Of a stretch of DNA of 34,633 nucleotides, positions 10,302 through 16,717 are shown in pieces (the stretch's first letter is position 1; each line of letters opens with the position of its first letter). The DNA is taken from NCBI RefSeq assembly GCF_035998295.1, contig NZ_DASYHS010000017.1, forward strand, positions 1-34,633, in the 5' to 3' direction. Made by a program: the position numbers and the translations under genes. Origin of the DNA: DASYHS01 sp035998295. GTDB lineage: Bacteria > Pseudomonadota > Alphaproteobacteria > Azospirillales > Azospirillaceae. The notes below the pieces were generated by a model. The model had not been told where the DNA came from. It saw only the letters and a list, made by a program, of their open reading frames with translations, and ran no database searches.

Positions 10302-11810
10302 TCAGGCCCGGGTGATTTCGAGGGCCACGAACTGCTCGGTCCCGCCGCGGTGCAGGCGCACCAGCAGGGACTTGCGGCCGGCCTTCTCGGCTTCCTCGAC
10401 CTTCGCCGCCACCTCGGCCGGGCTGGAGACCGGGTCGCGGCCGACCGAGGTGATGACGTCGCCGGGGCGGACCTTTTCGGCGTTGGCGCCCTCGCCGGCA
10501 CCGACCACGACCACGCCGCTGACGTCCTCGCCCAGGCCGAGGCGCTGGCGCATCTGCTCGTCGAGGGCGGAGAGCTGGAGGCCGAGGGCCGCCTTGTCGG
10601 ACGGGGCCTCGCCCGCGGACGCGACCTTCACCGGGTCGCCGGGCATCGTGCCGACCGCGAGGTCGACGGTCTCGGTCTCGCCCTGGCGGTAGAGGCCGAG
10701 CTCGACCGTGCCGCCGGGCTTGGTCGCGGCCACGGCGCGGGTGACGTCGCGCAGGTCCTTCACCGGCTTGCCGGCGACCGAGACGATCACGTCGCCGGGC
10801 TGGAGGTCGGCACGGTCGGCAGGGCCGTCATCGACCACGTCGGCGACCAGCGCGCCTTCCAGGTCCCCGGCGCCCAGGCTCTCGGCGATCTCGGGCGTCA
10901 CCGGCTGGATCTGCACGCCGATCCAGCCGCGCTCGACCGAGCCGGTCTCGCGGAGCTGGGCGATCACGGGCATGGCGAGGTTGGCTGGGATCGCGAAGCC
11001 GATGCCGACCGAGCCGCCCGAGGGCGAGAAGATCGCCGTGTTGATGCCGACCACCTTGCCGCTCATGTCGAAGGTCGGCCCGCCGGAATTGCCGCGGTTG
11101 ATGGCGGCGTCGATCTGCAGGAAGTCGTCGTAGGGGCCGGCGTTGATGTCGCGCGAACGCGCCGACAGGATGCCCGCGGTCACCGTGCCGCCGAGGCCGA
11201 ACGGGTTGCCGATCGCCACCACCACGTCGCCGACCCGGGTCGCGTCGCTGTCGGCGAACTCGACATGGGGCAGCGGCTTCTCGGGCTCGACCTTCAGCAG
11301 GGCGACGTCGGTCTTCGGGTCGGTGCCGATCAGCTTGGCCGGCAGGGTGGTGCCGTCCGACAGGGTGATCTCGATCCCACCGGCGCCGTCGATCACGTGG
11401 TTGTTGGTGACGACGTAGCCGGAGGGATCGATGACGAAGCCGGAGCCCTGGGCGACGCCCTCGCGGCCGGGCATCTCGGGCCCGTGCGGCGTCGGCGCGC
11501 CGAAGCGGCGGAAGAATTCCTCGTAGGGCGCGCCGGAGGGGGCGGCGACCTCGGGACCGGCCTTGCGCACGGTGGAGACGTTGACGACGGCGGGCATCAC
11601 CGCCTCGACCAGGTCCGCGAAGGAACCGTGCTGCTCCAGCAGGGCCGGCGGGACGGCGGCGGTGGCCGCGGGCGGGACCGTGGCGGCCCCGAACGAAGCC
11701 AGCATGCCCGCGCACAGAACCAGGGCGGTGGTGCGGCGCACCGCGACGGCGGTGCGCTGCACGGGGGCGGTGGTGCGGCGCAGGCGGCTGGCGAACGGGC
11801 TGTTTCTCAT
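10302..11810 (-). CDS. degP: DegP/HtrA-family periplasmic serine protease
   Basis: 502 residues. The Arg-rich N-terminus followed by a hydrophobic stretch (about 28-52) looks like an export signal with a long n-region. The trypsin-like protease domain carries the catalytic triad His138 (TNNHVIDG), Asp168 (TDVALLKV) and Ser242 (RGNSGGP). Two PDZ domains follow at about 285-375 and 395-500 (GWIGVQIQPVTPEIAESLGA; GVVVVGAGEGANAEKVRPGD). The length fits the two-PDZ DegP/Do group, quality-control proteases and chaperones of the periplasm. It leads an operon with the two-component genes. Several downstream in-frame ATGs exist, but the 11810 start keeps the signal peptide. Confidence 0.95.
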   Translation of the reverse strand: MRNSPFASRLRRTTAPVQRTAVAVRRTTALVLCAGMLASFGAATVPPAATAAVPPALLEQHGSFADLVEAVMPAVVNVSTVRKAGPEVAAPSGAPYEEFFRRFGAPTPHGPEMPGREGVAQGSGFVIDPSGYVVTNNHVIDGAGGIEITLSDGTTLPAKLIGTDPKTDVALLKVEPEKPLPHVEFADSDATRVGDVVVAIGNPFGLGGTVTAGILSARSRDINAGPYDDFLQIDAAINRGNSGGPTFDMSGKVVGINTAIFSPSGGSVGIGFAIPANLAMPVIAQLRETGSVERGWIGVQIQPVTPEIAESLGAGDLEGALVADVVDDGPADRADLQPGDVIVSVAGKPVKDLRDVTRAVAATKPGGTVELGLYRQGETETVDLAVGTMPGDPVKVASAGEAPSDKAALGLQLSALDEQMRQRLGLGEDVSGVVVVGAGEGANAEKVRPGDVITSVGRDPVSSPAEVAAKVEEAEKAGRKSLLVRLHRGGTEQFVALEITRA

Positions 11811-11938
11811 GGCGTTGCTTCCGGTCGGATGGGAAATGCTGACCCGGAAGATGGGGCCGGCCGGATTACGGCGCCCTTACGGGAACATTAAATTCCTGAA
11901 AGGTTGGAATGGTCCCGCCGCCCCCCATCTGGAAAGGC

Positions 11939-12202
11939 ATGGACTACGCCGCAGCAGCGCTCCTGCTCGTCCTGGCCGCCGGGGACGGGATCTCGCGCCC
12001 CTATCTCGACCCGCCGCGCGAGCCCCTCTCGCCGGTGGAGCGGGGCCGGATCGAGCTGCAGCGCGACCTGCTGGACGGCGCCGAGCGCCTGTTCGAGCGC
12101 CGCCGCGCGCTCGGCATCCTCGACCCCTTCGACGAACGCGAGCGCCTCCAGCTCGGCGCCGAGCGCGACCGGCTGGAACGCGCCCTGCGCGAGCGGCGCT
12201 GA
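11939..12202 (+). CDS. Small unknown protein, hydrophobic N-terminus
   Basis: 87 residues from the ATG at 11939, which has GGAAAGG just upstream; an in-frame ATG at 11909 adds ten Pro-rich residues and is possible. The N-terminus (MDYAAAALLLVLAAG) is a short hydrophobic helix, either a weak signal peptide or an anchor. The rest is charged and helical (RIELQRDLLDGAERLFERRR), likely a coiled helix pair. I do not recognise the family. It is divergent from degP. Its last seven codons (ALRERR and stop) lie in a 27-bp sequence repeated at the end of the next gene. Confidence 0.6.
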   Translation: MDYAAAALLLVLAAGDGISRPYLDPPREPLSPVERGRIELQRDLLDGAERLFERRRALGILDPFDERERLQLGAERDRLERALRERR

Positions 12203-12502
12203 GGGCCGCATGGCCGGCTTGTACTCCTCGGGGGTACATGACAGAGTCACTCTATCGCTTCCGAGGCGGGCATGACGATCACATTGCGACGCGACATCGA
12301 GAGGCTGGCCCGTCAACGTGCCGCCGACCGTGGCTTCTCCGACGTGTCGGACTATCTGGCACAGCTGATCGCGGCAGACGGCGACGATCTTGCGCTCGAA
12401 GCCGAACTGCTCCCGGCGCTCGATGAAAGCAATGACTCGGATATCAACATTCAGGAACTGAGGGCTGGCGGACGGGCCCTGCGCGAGCGGCGCTGAGGGC
12501 CG
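12182..12502. repeat. 27-bp direct repeat bracketing an antitoxin-like gene
   Basis: Positions 12182-12208 and 12476-12502 are identical over 27 bases, 294 bases apart. Both copies are read in the same frame, giving ALRERR and TGA at the ends of two unrelated small genes. The enclosed segment is less GC-rich than its neighbours. This looks like an insertion or recombination event that duplicated the target, not a coding coincidence. Confidence 0.85.
12272..12496 (+). CDS. Orphan ribbon-helix-helix antitoxin-like protein
   Basis: 74 residues starting MTITLRRDIERLARQRAADR. The pattern, a short beta strand followed by two helices (DVSDYLAQLIAAD), is that of ribbon-helix-helix antitoxins of the ParD/CopG type. 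Residues 40-60 are acidic. The last residues (ALRERR) come from the 27-bp direct repeat shared with the preceding gene, so the natural C-terminus, which normally contacts the toxin, may have been lost. No toxin gene follows; the next sequence is the repeat element and imuA on the other strand. It may be a remnant, a solo regulator, or no longer functional. A possible operator, GTAC-N9-GTAC (12221-12237), lies upstream. Confidence 0.55.
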   Translation: MTITLRRDIERLARQRAADRGFSDVSDYLAQLIAADGDDLALEAELLPALDESNDSDINIQELRAGGRALRERR

Positions 12503-12504
12503 GG

Positions 12505-12564
12505 CCCTCACCCTCCCACCGCTACGCGGCGGGCCCCTCCCTCTCCCGTTGCACGGGAGAGGGG
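12505..12564. repeat. Half-copy of the palindromic intergenic element
   Basis: Starts CCCTCACCCTCCC and continues through a CCGC-TAC-GCGG side hairpin and CTCTCCCGTTGCACGGGAGAG (12541-12561), the same modules as the element at 6493-6613 but only one arm. It overlaps the last 18 codons and stop of imuA, so the repeat supplies the ImuA C-terminus. Confidence 0.85.
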
Positions 12565-13254
12565 AATTTCGGGTTCGGCGCGCAGGCCGTCCGGGTGCCA
12601 TTCCATCGTCCACTCGCCGGGCCGGCCGCCGCGGCAGCGCAGCAGGCGGGCGCGCCAGCGCGGCCTACCCATGCCCGGCTCGCCCGGCGACGGCAGGCTC
12701 GGCGCCGGGGCCAGCGTCCAGCGGGTGGCGGCGGAGGTGGCGCCGGCCTTCCTGTCGGGCAGGTCGCGACGCAGCACGAACCCCGTCGCCCCGCCCGCCT
12801 CGGCGGCGAGCTGCAGGCGCCGGCCGGCGGTCGGATCGAGCCCCGGCACCTCCCCCAGGACCGCGCCGATGCCGCGGCAGCGCAGCACCTCCTCCATCGC
12901 CCACAGGATGTCGGCGCCGCGGACGGCGCGCACCACGATCAGCCGCTCCGGGCCGAGGCCGTAGGCGGCGAGCCCCGGGGCGTGGAGGTCGAGGCCGCGG
13001 CCGATCCACACCGCCGGACCGTGCCGCTCGGCGATGCGGCCGAGCAGCGCCGCCGCGAAGCCGGTCGCCGCGCCGCCGCCAGGATCGCCCTCGCCCGCCA
13101 GCTCGTGCAGGCAGCCGAGCGGCAGGCCGCCGGGCAACGCCGCATCGAGCGCGGGGCCGAGCGGCAGCACCCGGCCGTCCTCGCCGCCGATACCCTCGAT
13201 CCGCCGGATCCGGCTGCGCAGATCCGCCAGCAGGCCTGCCTTGGCCGTGGACAT
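12508..13254 (-). CDS. imuA: ImuA, RecA-like mutasome subunit
   Basis: 248 residues of the ImuA family, a RecA-fold partner of ImuB and DnaE2 in SOS mutagenesis. Marks are the N-terminal helix LADLRSRIRRIEG, the LPLGPALDAALPGGLPLGCLHEL segment, and then the WIGRGLDLHAPGLAAYGL and LIVVRAVRGADILWAMEEVL strands typical of the family. A classical Walker A lysine is not visible; GGGAATGF occupies that region. The C-terminal tail after EWHPDGL is encoded by the palindromic repeat at 12505-12564 and is probably not ancestral. The gene has its own LexA box (13283-13297) and is separated from imuB by the degP operon and two small genes. Confidence 0.9.
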   Translation of the reverse strand: MSTAKAGLLADLRSRIRRIEGIGGEDGRVLPLGPALDAALPGGLPLGCLHELAGEGDPGGGAATGFAAALLGRIAERHGPAVWIGRGLDLHAPGLAAYGLGPERLIVVRAVRGADILWAMEEVLRCRGIGAVLGEVPGLDPTAGRRLQLAAEAGGATGFVLRRDLPDRKAGATSAATRWTLAPAPSLPSPGEPGMGRPRWRARLLRCRGGRPGEWTMEWHPDGLRAEPEIPLSRATGEGGARRVAVGG

Positions 13255-13282
13255 GTCGAACCCCCCGGCTTCGCGCGAACGT

Positions 13283-13322
13283 GTTCTCTTTTCGTTCTAG
13301 CTGGCGGAGGCCTGTTCGTCAA
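13283..13322 (-). promoter_or_regulatory. LexA box and promoter of imuA
   Basis: On the minus strand TTGACG (13322-13317), exactly 17 bases, TAGAAC (13299-13294). The box, GTTC-TCTTTTC-GTTC read on the plus strand (13283-13297), begins inside the -10. This is a perfect alphaproteobacterial SOS operator 29 bases before the ATG of imuA and matches the layout in front of imuB. Confidence 0.88.
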
Positions 13323-13362
13323 GCCCGGCCCGGAACGGTGCCGGCGCGAATATCTTCCGGCT

Positions 13363-13755
13363 TCAGCCCGGAGTGCGGACCAAGCGGCGGCGGCGCGGCT
13401 CGACGGGAGGGGCGCGGACCAGGCGCACCTCCTTGTTGAAGTTCATCGTGATCATCAGGGTCGCGGCCCCCTTGATGACGTAGAGGACCTTCTCCGACTC
13501 CGCGGGCAGCGGCACGCGCCGCCCCATGCAATAGGAGATCAGCGCCGCCGCGACCTCGCTCTCCGGCAGGGTGAACTCCTCCGTGCGGCCGTGGTCGTTG
13601 ACGACCTCCAGGACCGTCGTCACCGTATCCTCGACCGAGAAGCGGACCGCCTGCACGGTGCCCGGCGGCAGCGGCTCGCCCCGCTTGCGCTTGCGGTCGA
13701 TGATGGCGCTGACGAGCTCGCGCTCGGAGAAGACGATGCAGCGCAGTTCCTTCAT
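13363..13755 (-). CDS. Conserved unknown, 130 residues
   Basis: I start this at the ATG 13755 (MKELRCIVFSERELVSAIID); the open frame continues upstream but that part looks non-coding. The protein has an N-terminal alpha/beta region with a basic patch (DRKRKRGEPLPPG), a central beta-rich part (VQAVRFSVEDTVTTVLEVVN), the acidic stretch TEEFTLPESEVAAALISYCM and a strongly basic tail (EPRRRRLVRTPG). There is no signal peptide or membrane span. I do not recognise the family. The basic ends would suit nucleic-acid binding, but that is a guess. It is upstream of imuA on the same strand, but imuA has its own promoter between them, so shared transcription is not needed. Confidence 0.7.
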   Translation of the reverse strand: MKELRCIVFSERELVSAIIDRKRKRGEPLPPGTVQAVRFSVEDTVTTVLEVVNDHGRTEEFTLPESEVAAALISYCMGRRVPLPAESEKVLYVIKGAATLMITMNFNKEVRLVRAPPVEPRRRRLVRTPG

Positions 13756-13878
13756 GCCCAACCAGCCCCCTGTACGGACGGAGCGGAGAATACAGCCGGC
13801 GCAGCACCTGTGGCGGAAATTTTTCGCGCCGCCGGCCGGGACCGCGCGTCCCGGCATTCCCGCCAGGAACGCCGGCCA

Positions 13879-13903
13879 GGAACGAACGCCGCCAGCCCGT
13901 GTT
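13879..13903 (+). promoter_or_regulatory. Possible EcfG general-stress promoter
   Basis: GGAAC (13879-13883), 16 bases, TGTT (13900-13903), one base from the EcfG pattern GGAAC-N16-CGTT, 44 bases before the YqaE start. A second GGAAC lies at 13866-13870. YqaE/Pmp3-type genes are often part of the alphaproteobacterial general stress response, which makes the match more plausible. Confidence 0.42.
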
Positions 13904-13947
13904 TCACCTGCCACGACCAGAGGAAACCATTACGAAAGCCCGGCCCG

Positions 13948-14106
13948 ATGGACCTCGTCCGCATTCTCCTGGCGATCCTGCTGCCGCCCCTGGGGGTCTT
14001 CCTGCAGGTCGGCATCGGCCTGCATTTCTGGGTCAACATCCTGCTGACCCTGCTGGGCTACATCCCCGGCATCATCCATGCGATCTACGTCATCATCAAG
14101 AAATAG
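13948..14106 (+). CDS. YqaE/Pmp3-family membrane peptide
   Basis: 52 residues, the standard size of the YqaE/Pmp3 (UPF0057) family. Two membrane helices (about 4-24 and 28-49) are joined by a short loop. The family pattern LLAILLPPLGVFLQVGIG and the second-helix signature LLTLLGYIPGIIHAIYVI are both present. Members are stress-linked inner-membrane proteolipids affecting membrane potential or ion balance; the exact activity is not settled. A candidate stress promoter lies upstream, and the DUF4112 gene starts 7 bases after the stop, so the two are likely cotranscribed. Confidence 0.9.
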   Translation: MDLVRILLAILLPPLGVFLQVGIGLHFWVNILLTLLGYIPGIIHAIYVIIKK

Positions 14107-14113
14107 GCCCGGC

Positions 14114-14485
14114 GTGGATCGCGACAGTGCGAGCCCGGCCACCCATTACGAGCGGCTCCTCCAGCTACAGCGCATGGCCGACCTGCTCGACAGCCGCTGG
14201 CGCATCCCGGGCACGCGCTGGCGCTTCGGCCTGGATGGGGTCGCCAGCGTCGTGCCGGTCGTCGGCGACACGCTGACGGCCGGCTTCTCCGCCTACATCA
14301 TCTGGCAAGCGGCCTCGTTCGGCGTGCCCAAATGGCTGCTCGGGCGCATGATCGCCAATGCCGGCCTCGACTGGGCCGTCGGCTCGATCCCCGTGCTCGG
14401 AACCGTGTTCGACGTCGCCTTCAAGGCCAACCGCCGCAACCTCGCCCTGCTGACCCGGCACCTGGAACAGCGCTACACGCGCTGA
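14114..14485 (+). CDS. DUF4112-family membrane protein
   Basis: 123 residues from the GTG at 14114, just after yqaE. The DUF4112 family marks are visible: the N-terminal helix LQRMADLLDSRWRIPGTRWR, then FGLDGVASVVPVVGDTLTAG, a hydrophobic helix (SAYIIWQAASFGVP), then MIANAGLDWAVGSIPVLGTV and the closing FKANRRNLALLTRHLE. Two or three hydrophobic segments point to the inner membrane. Biochemical function is unknown. Its placement with yqaE suggests a shared role in membrane stress. The alternative ATG at 14078 would overlap yqaE and is less likely. Confidence 0.85.
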   Translation: MDRDSASPATHYERLLQLQRMADLLDSRWRIPGTRWRFGLDGVASVVPVVGDTLTAGFSAYIIWQAASFGVPKWLLGRMIANAGLDWAVGSIPVLGTVFDVAFKANRRNLALLTRHLEQRYTR

Positions 14486-14566
14486 CGGAGGGGCGTGAGG
14501 GTGGAAAAAATCCGCCGATCGGATACAAATCGCCGATCGCCGGAAACGGCACGGCAGGGGTGCCCC

Positions 14567-15187
14567 ATGATCACGCTCTACACCAGCGCGACGCCCAACG
14601 GTCACAAGGCGTCAGTGATGCTCGAGGAACTCGGGCTCGACTACGAGGTCCGCACGATCAGCGTCGCCGAGGGCCAGAACCTGACGCCGCACTACCTGGA
14701 GATCAGCCCCGCCGGCAAGATACCGGCGCTGGTCGAGACCGGCGCCGACGGCACGGAGCGCCGCATCTTCGGCTCGGCCGCGATCCTCCAGCATCTCGCC
14801 GAGGCCCATGGGCGCCTGCTGCCGACCGACCCCGCGCAGCGCGCCGAGGCGCTGAGCTGGCTGTCGGTCGCCACCAGCGACCTGGGGCCGGCGGCGGTCA
14901 GCCTGTACCGCTTCGCGGTGCTGGCGCCCGAGAAGCTCCCCTACGCGATCGATCTCTTCAAGCGCGAGACCGAGCGGTGCTGGCGCGCGATCGAGACGCG
15001 CCTCGCGACCAGCCCCCACCTGGCCGGGCCCGACTACTCGATCGCGGACATCGCGGCGTTCCCCTTCGCCGCGGCGGCGGCCAGGGCACGGCCGGCCTTT
15101 CTCGACGCCTGGCCGAACGTCAAGCGCTGGCACGACACGATCGCGGCACGCCCGGCGGTCCAGCGCGGCATGGCCGTGCCGGGCTGA
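14567..15187 (+). CDS. Glutathione S-transferase family protein, YfcG/YghU type
   Basis: 206 residues. The N-terminal thioredoxin-like domain (1-80) carries the glutathione-site segment TSATPNGHKASVMLEEL, with the TPN motif of the bacterial nu-class (YfcG/YghU) enzymes in place of a catalytic Ser or Tyr, plus SPAGKIPALV with the conserved cis-Pro and the FGSAAILQHLAE motif. The C-terminal helical domain (90-206) has the N-capping segment YSIADIAAFPF. Family members act as glutathione-dependent disulfide-bond reductases or peroxidases; the substrate here is unknown. The ATG at 14567 is the only start that fits the fold. It stands alone after the DUF4112 gene. Confidence 0.9.
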   Translation: MITLYTSATPNGHKASVMLEELGLDYEVRTISVAEGQNLTPHYLEISPAGKIPALVETGADGTERRIFGSAAILQHLAEAHGRLLPTDPAQRAEALSWLSVATSDLGPAAVSLYRFAVLAPEKLPYAIDLFKRETERCWRAIETRLATSPHLAGPDYSIADIAAFPFAAAAARARPAFLDAWPNVKRWHDTIAARPAVQRGMAVPG

Positions 15188-15313
15188 GCATCGGGCGGTA
15201 TATAGTAGCCCTCATACGCCGGGCGGCCCGCTCCGCGGGCCTGGGCTTCGCGCCTGACGGCGCGGGGCCGCCTTGCGGCCCTCGCCGAAGGTCGGACCTT
15301 CGACGCGGCGACA

Positions 15314-16633
15314 TCACTCCCGGCGGATATCCGCCGGGAGCCCCATGAACGTGAGTTCGCGGCGCGCGTATTCGGCGTCGCCCACCCGCGTCACCATGAT
15401 GACGTCGCACAGGCCGACCTTGATCGCGGCGGCCCGGTTCGATGCCGGAACGATCATGCTGTTGCCGAACACCGACCGGCCCAGGATCACGTTCTCGCCG
15501 CTGACGCAGGCGGTGTAGCGCGGGTAGTCGGTCGGGCTCAACCGATCCGGGGGCGCAACGACGAACACTCCCGCGGCGTCGGCCCCGGCGGCCGGCGGCG
15601 GAGCCACGGCCCTGCGCTGCGCCGTTTCCCGCTGGGTCTCCCGCTGGGGCGCCAGGCGCGTCACCGGCTGGGAGGCGGCCGCTTGCGACTTGGGCTCGGG
15701 CCGTGCGTCGAGGCTCGCCGGCTGCGGGGCGGGCATGGCCGGTGGCGGCGGTGCCAGCGACGGCGGTGGTGCCGGTGGCGGTGACGGCGGCGCGGCGGCG
15801 GCGGCCTGGGCCCGGCGCGTGTTCGGCGGCGTCGGCGGCCGGGGCAGGAGCACCGCATCGGCGGAGGGGGCGGGATTCGGCACCACCCCCGCGATCGGCG
15901 GCCCGGGCGGGCGCGGCCAGCTCACCGGAAGGGGGCTCGAAAAGGACGTCGACGGCGCCAGGGACGGCGGCAGGGGCGCGGCCGGCGCGAGGATCGCGGC
16001 ATCGACGGCCGGGGCGGCGTCTTCGGGCTCGGGTCCGGGCCCGGTTTCGGCCTGGGCCTCGGGGGGCAGGTACACGTCGGGCAGATCCGGCACGGTCGGG
16101 ACCACGGCGGCCTGCACCGGAACCTCCGGTACCGGCGGGATCGGGGGCTGGACCTGGATCACGGCCGGGGCCACGGGCCCGGCAAGCGGTTCCGGCGCGG
16201 CGTCGGGTCCGGCGTCGGGTCCGGCATCGGGCCTGGCGTCGGGGGGGAGGAAATCCAGCTCCGGCTCGAATCCCGGGCCGCCCGCGACCTCGGCTTCCGC
16301 CGGCCCGGCGTCCCGTTCCACCGCTATCACGGGGGCTGCCATGATCGGGGCAGCCATGACCGGGGCAGCCATGACCGGGGCAGCCACGACCGGGGCAGCC
16401 ACGACCGGAGCCGTCACTGTCGGGGCCGCCGGTACCGGCGCAGGGGCGCGCGGCGCGGGTATGCGCGCGCCGAACGGCACCTCCGCCCGCACGACGGTGT
16501 CGGGCGGGACGAGCTGGCGTGGACCACCCGACGCGGCGCGCCCGGCGCCGGCCGGGTCCGCGCGACCCGGCGGCGGCAGGACCAGCCATACCGCGGTGAG
16601 AGCAACCAAGCTGACCTTGTACCAGCGCTCCAT
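15314..16633 (-). CDS. Secreted Pro/Ala-rich protein with conserved C-terminal domain
   Basis: 439 residues from the ATG at 16633, preceded by a GGGGG run. The N-terminus (MERWYKVSLVALTAVWLVLP) is a signal peptide or anchor. Residues about 30-350 are low-complexity, rich in Pro, Ala and Val, including five 5-residue units of the PVMAA/PVVAA type encoded by 15-bp tandem repeats (16341-16415) and a DAGPDAGPDA stretch. This part probably spans the periplasm or cell wall as a flexible rod, like the TonB or TolA linker. The last 80 residues form a compact domain (DYPRYTACVSGENVILGRS, VFGNSMIVPASNRAAAIKVG) with two Cys, which I do not recognise. A role linking envelope layers is inferred from architecture only. 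Confidence 0.75.
   Translation of the reverse strand: MERWYKVSLVALTAVWLVLPPPGRADPAGAGRAASGGPRQLVPPDTVVRAEVPFGARIPAPRAPAPVPAAPTVTAPVVAAPVVAAPVMAAPVMAAPIMAAPVIAVERDAGPAEAEVAGGPGFEPELDFLPPDARPDAGPDAGPDAAPEPLAGPVAPAVIQVQPPIPPVPEVPVQAAVVPTVPDLPDVYLPPEAQAETGPGPEPEDAAPAVDAAILAPAAPLPPSLAPSTSFSSPLPVSWPRPPGPPIAGVVPNPAPSADAVLLPRPPTPPNTRRAQAAAAAPPSPPPAPPPSLAPPPPAMPAPQPASLDARPEPKSQAAASQPVTRLAPQRETQRETAQRRAVAPPPAAGADAAGVFVVAPPDRLSPTDYPRYTACVSGENVILGRSVFGNSMIVPASNRAAAIKVGLCDVIMVTRVGDAEYARRELTFMGLPADIRRE
16341..16415. repeat. 15-bp tandem repeat, five units
   Basis: Five consecutive 15-base units (16341, 16356, 16371, 16386 and 16401) of the form ATGACCGGGGCAGCC, the second and third identical, inside the Pro/Ala-rich gene. 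Each encodes five residues on the minus strand, so gain or loss of units keeps the frame. Confidence 0.9.
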
Positions 16634-16717
16634 CACGCACCCCCTATCAATAGGGGTAACCCGAGTGGCGCTCCAGTGCAACCGATACGGCGATCAGGGA
16701 CCGATTCAGGGGCCGAT

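Noticed and set aside
15188..15313. Hairpin-rich space after the GST gene
   Set aside because: Several small inverted repeats of GC-rich DNA, but no match to the palindromic element and no T run, so no terminator or element is called.
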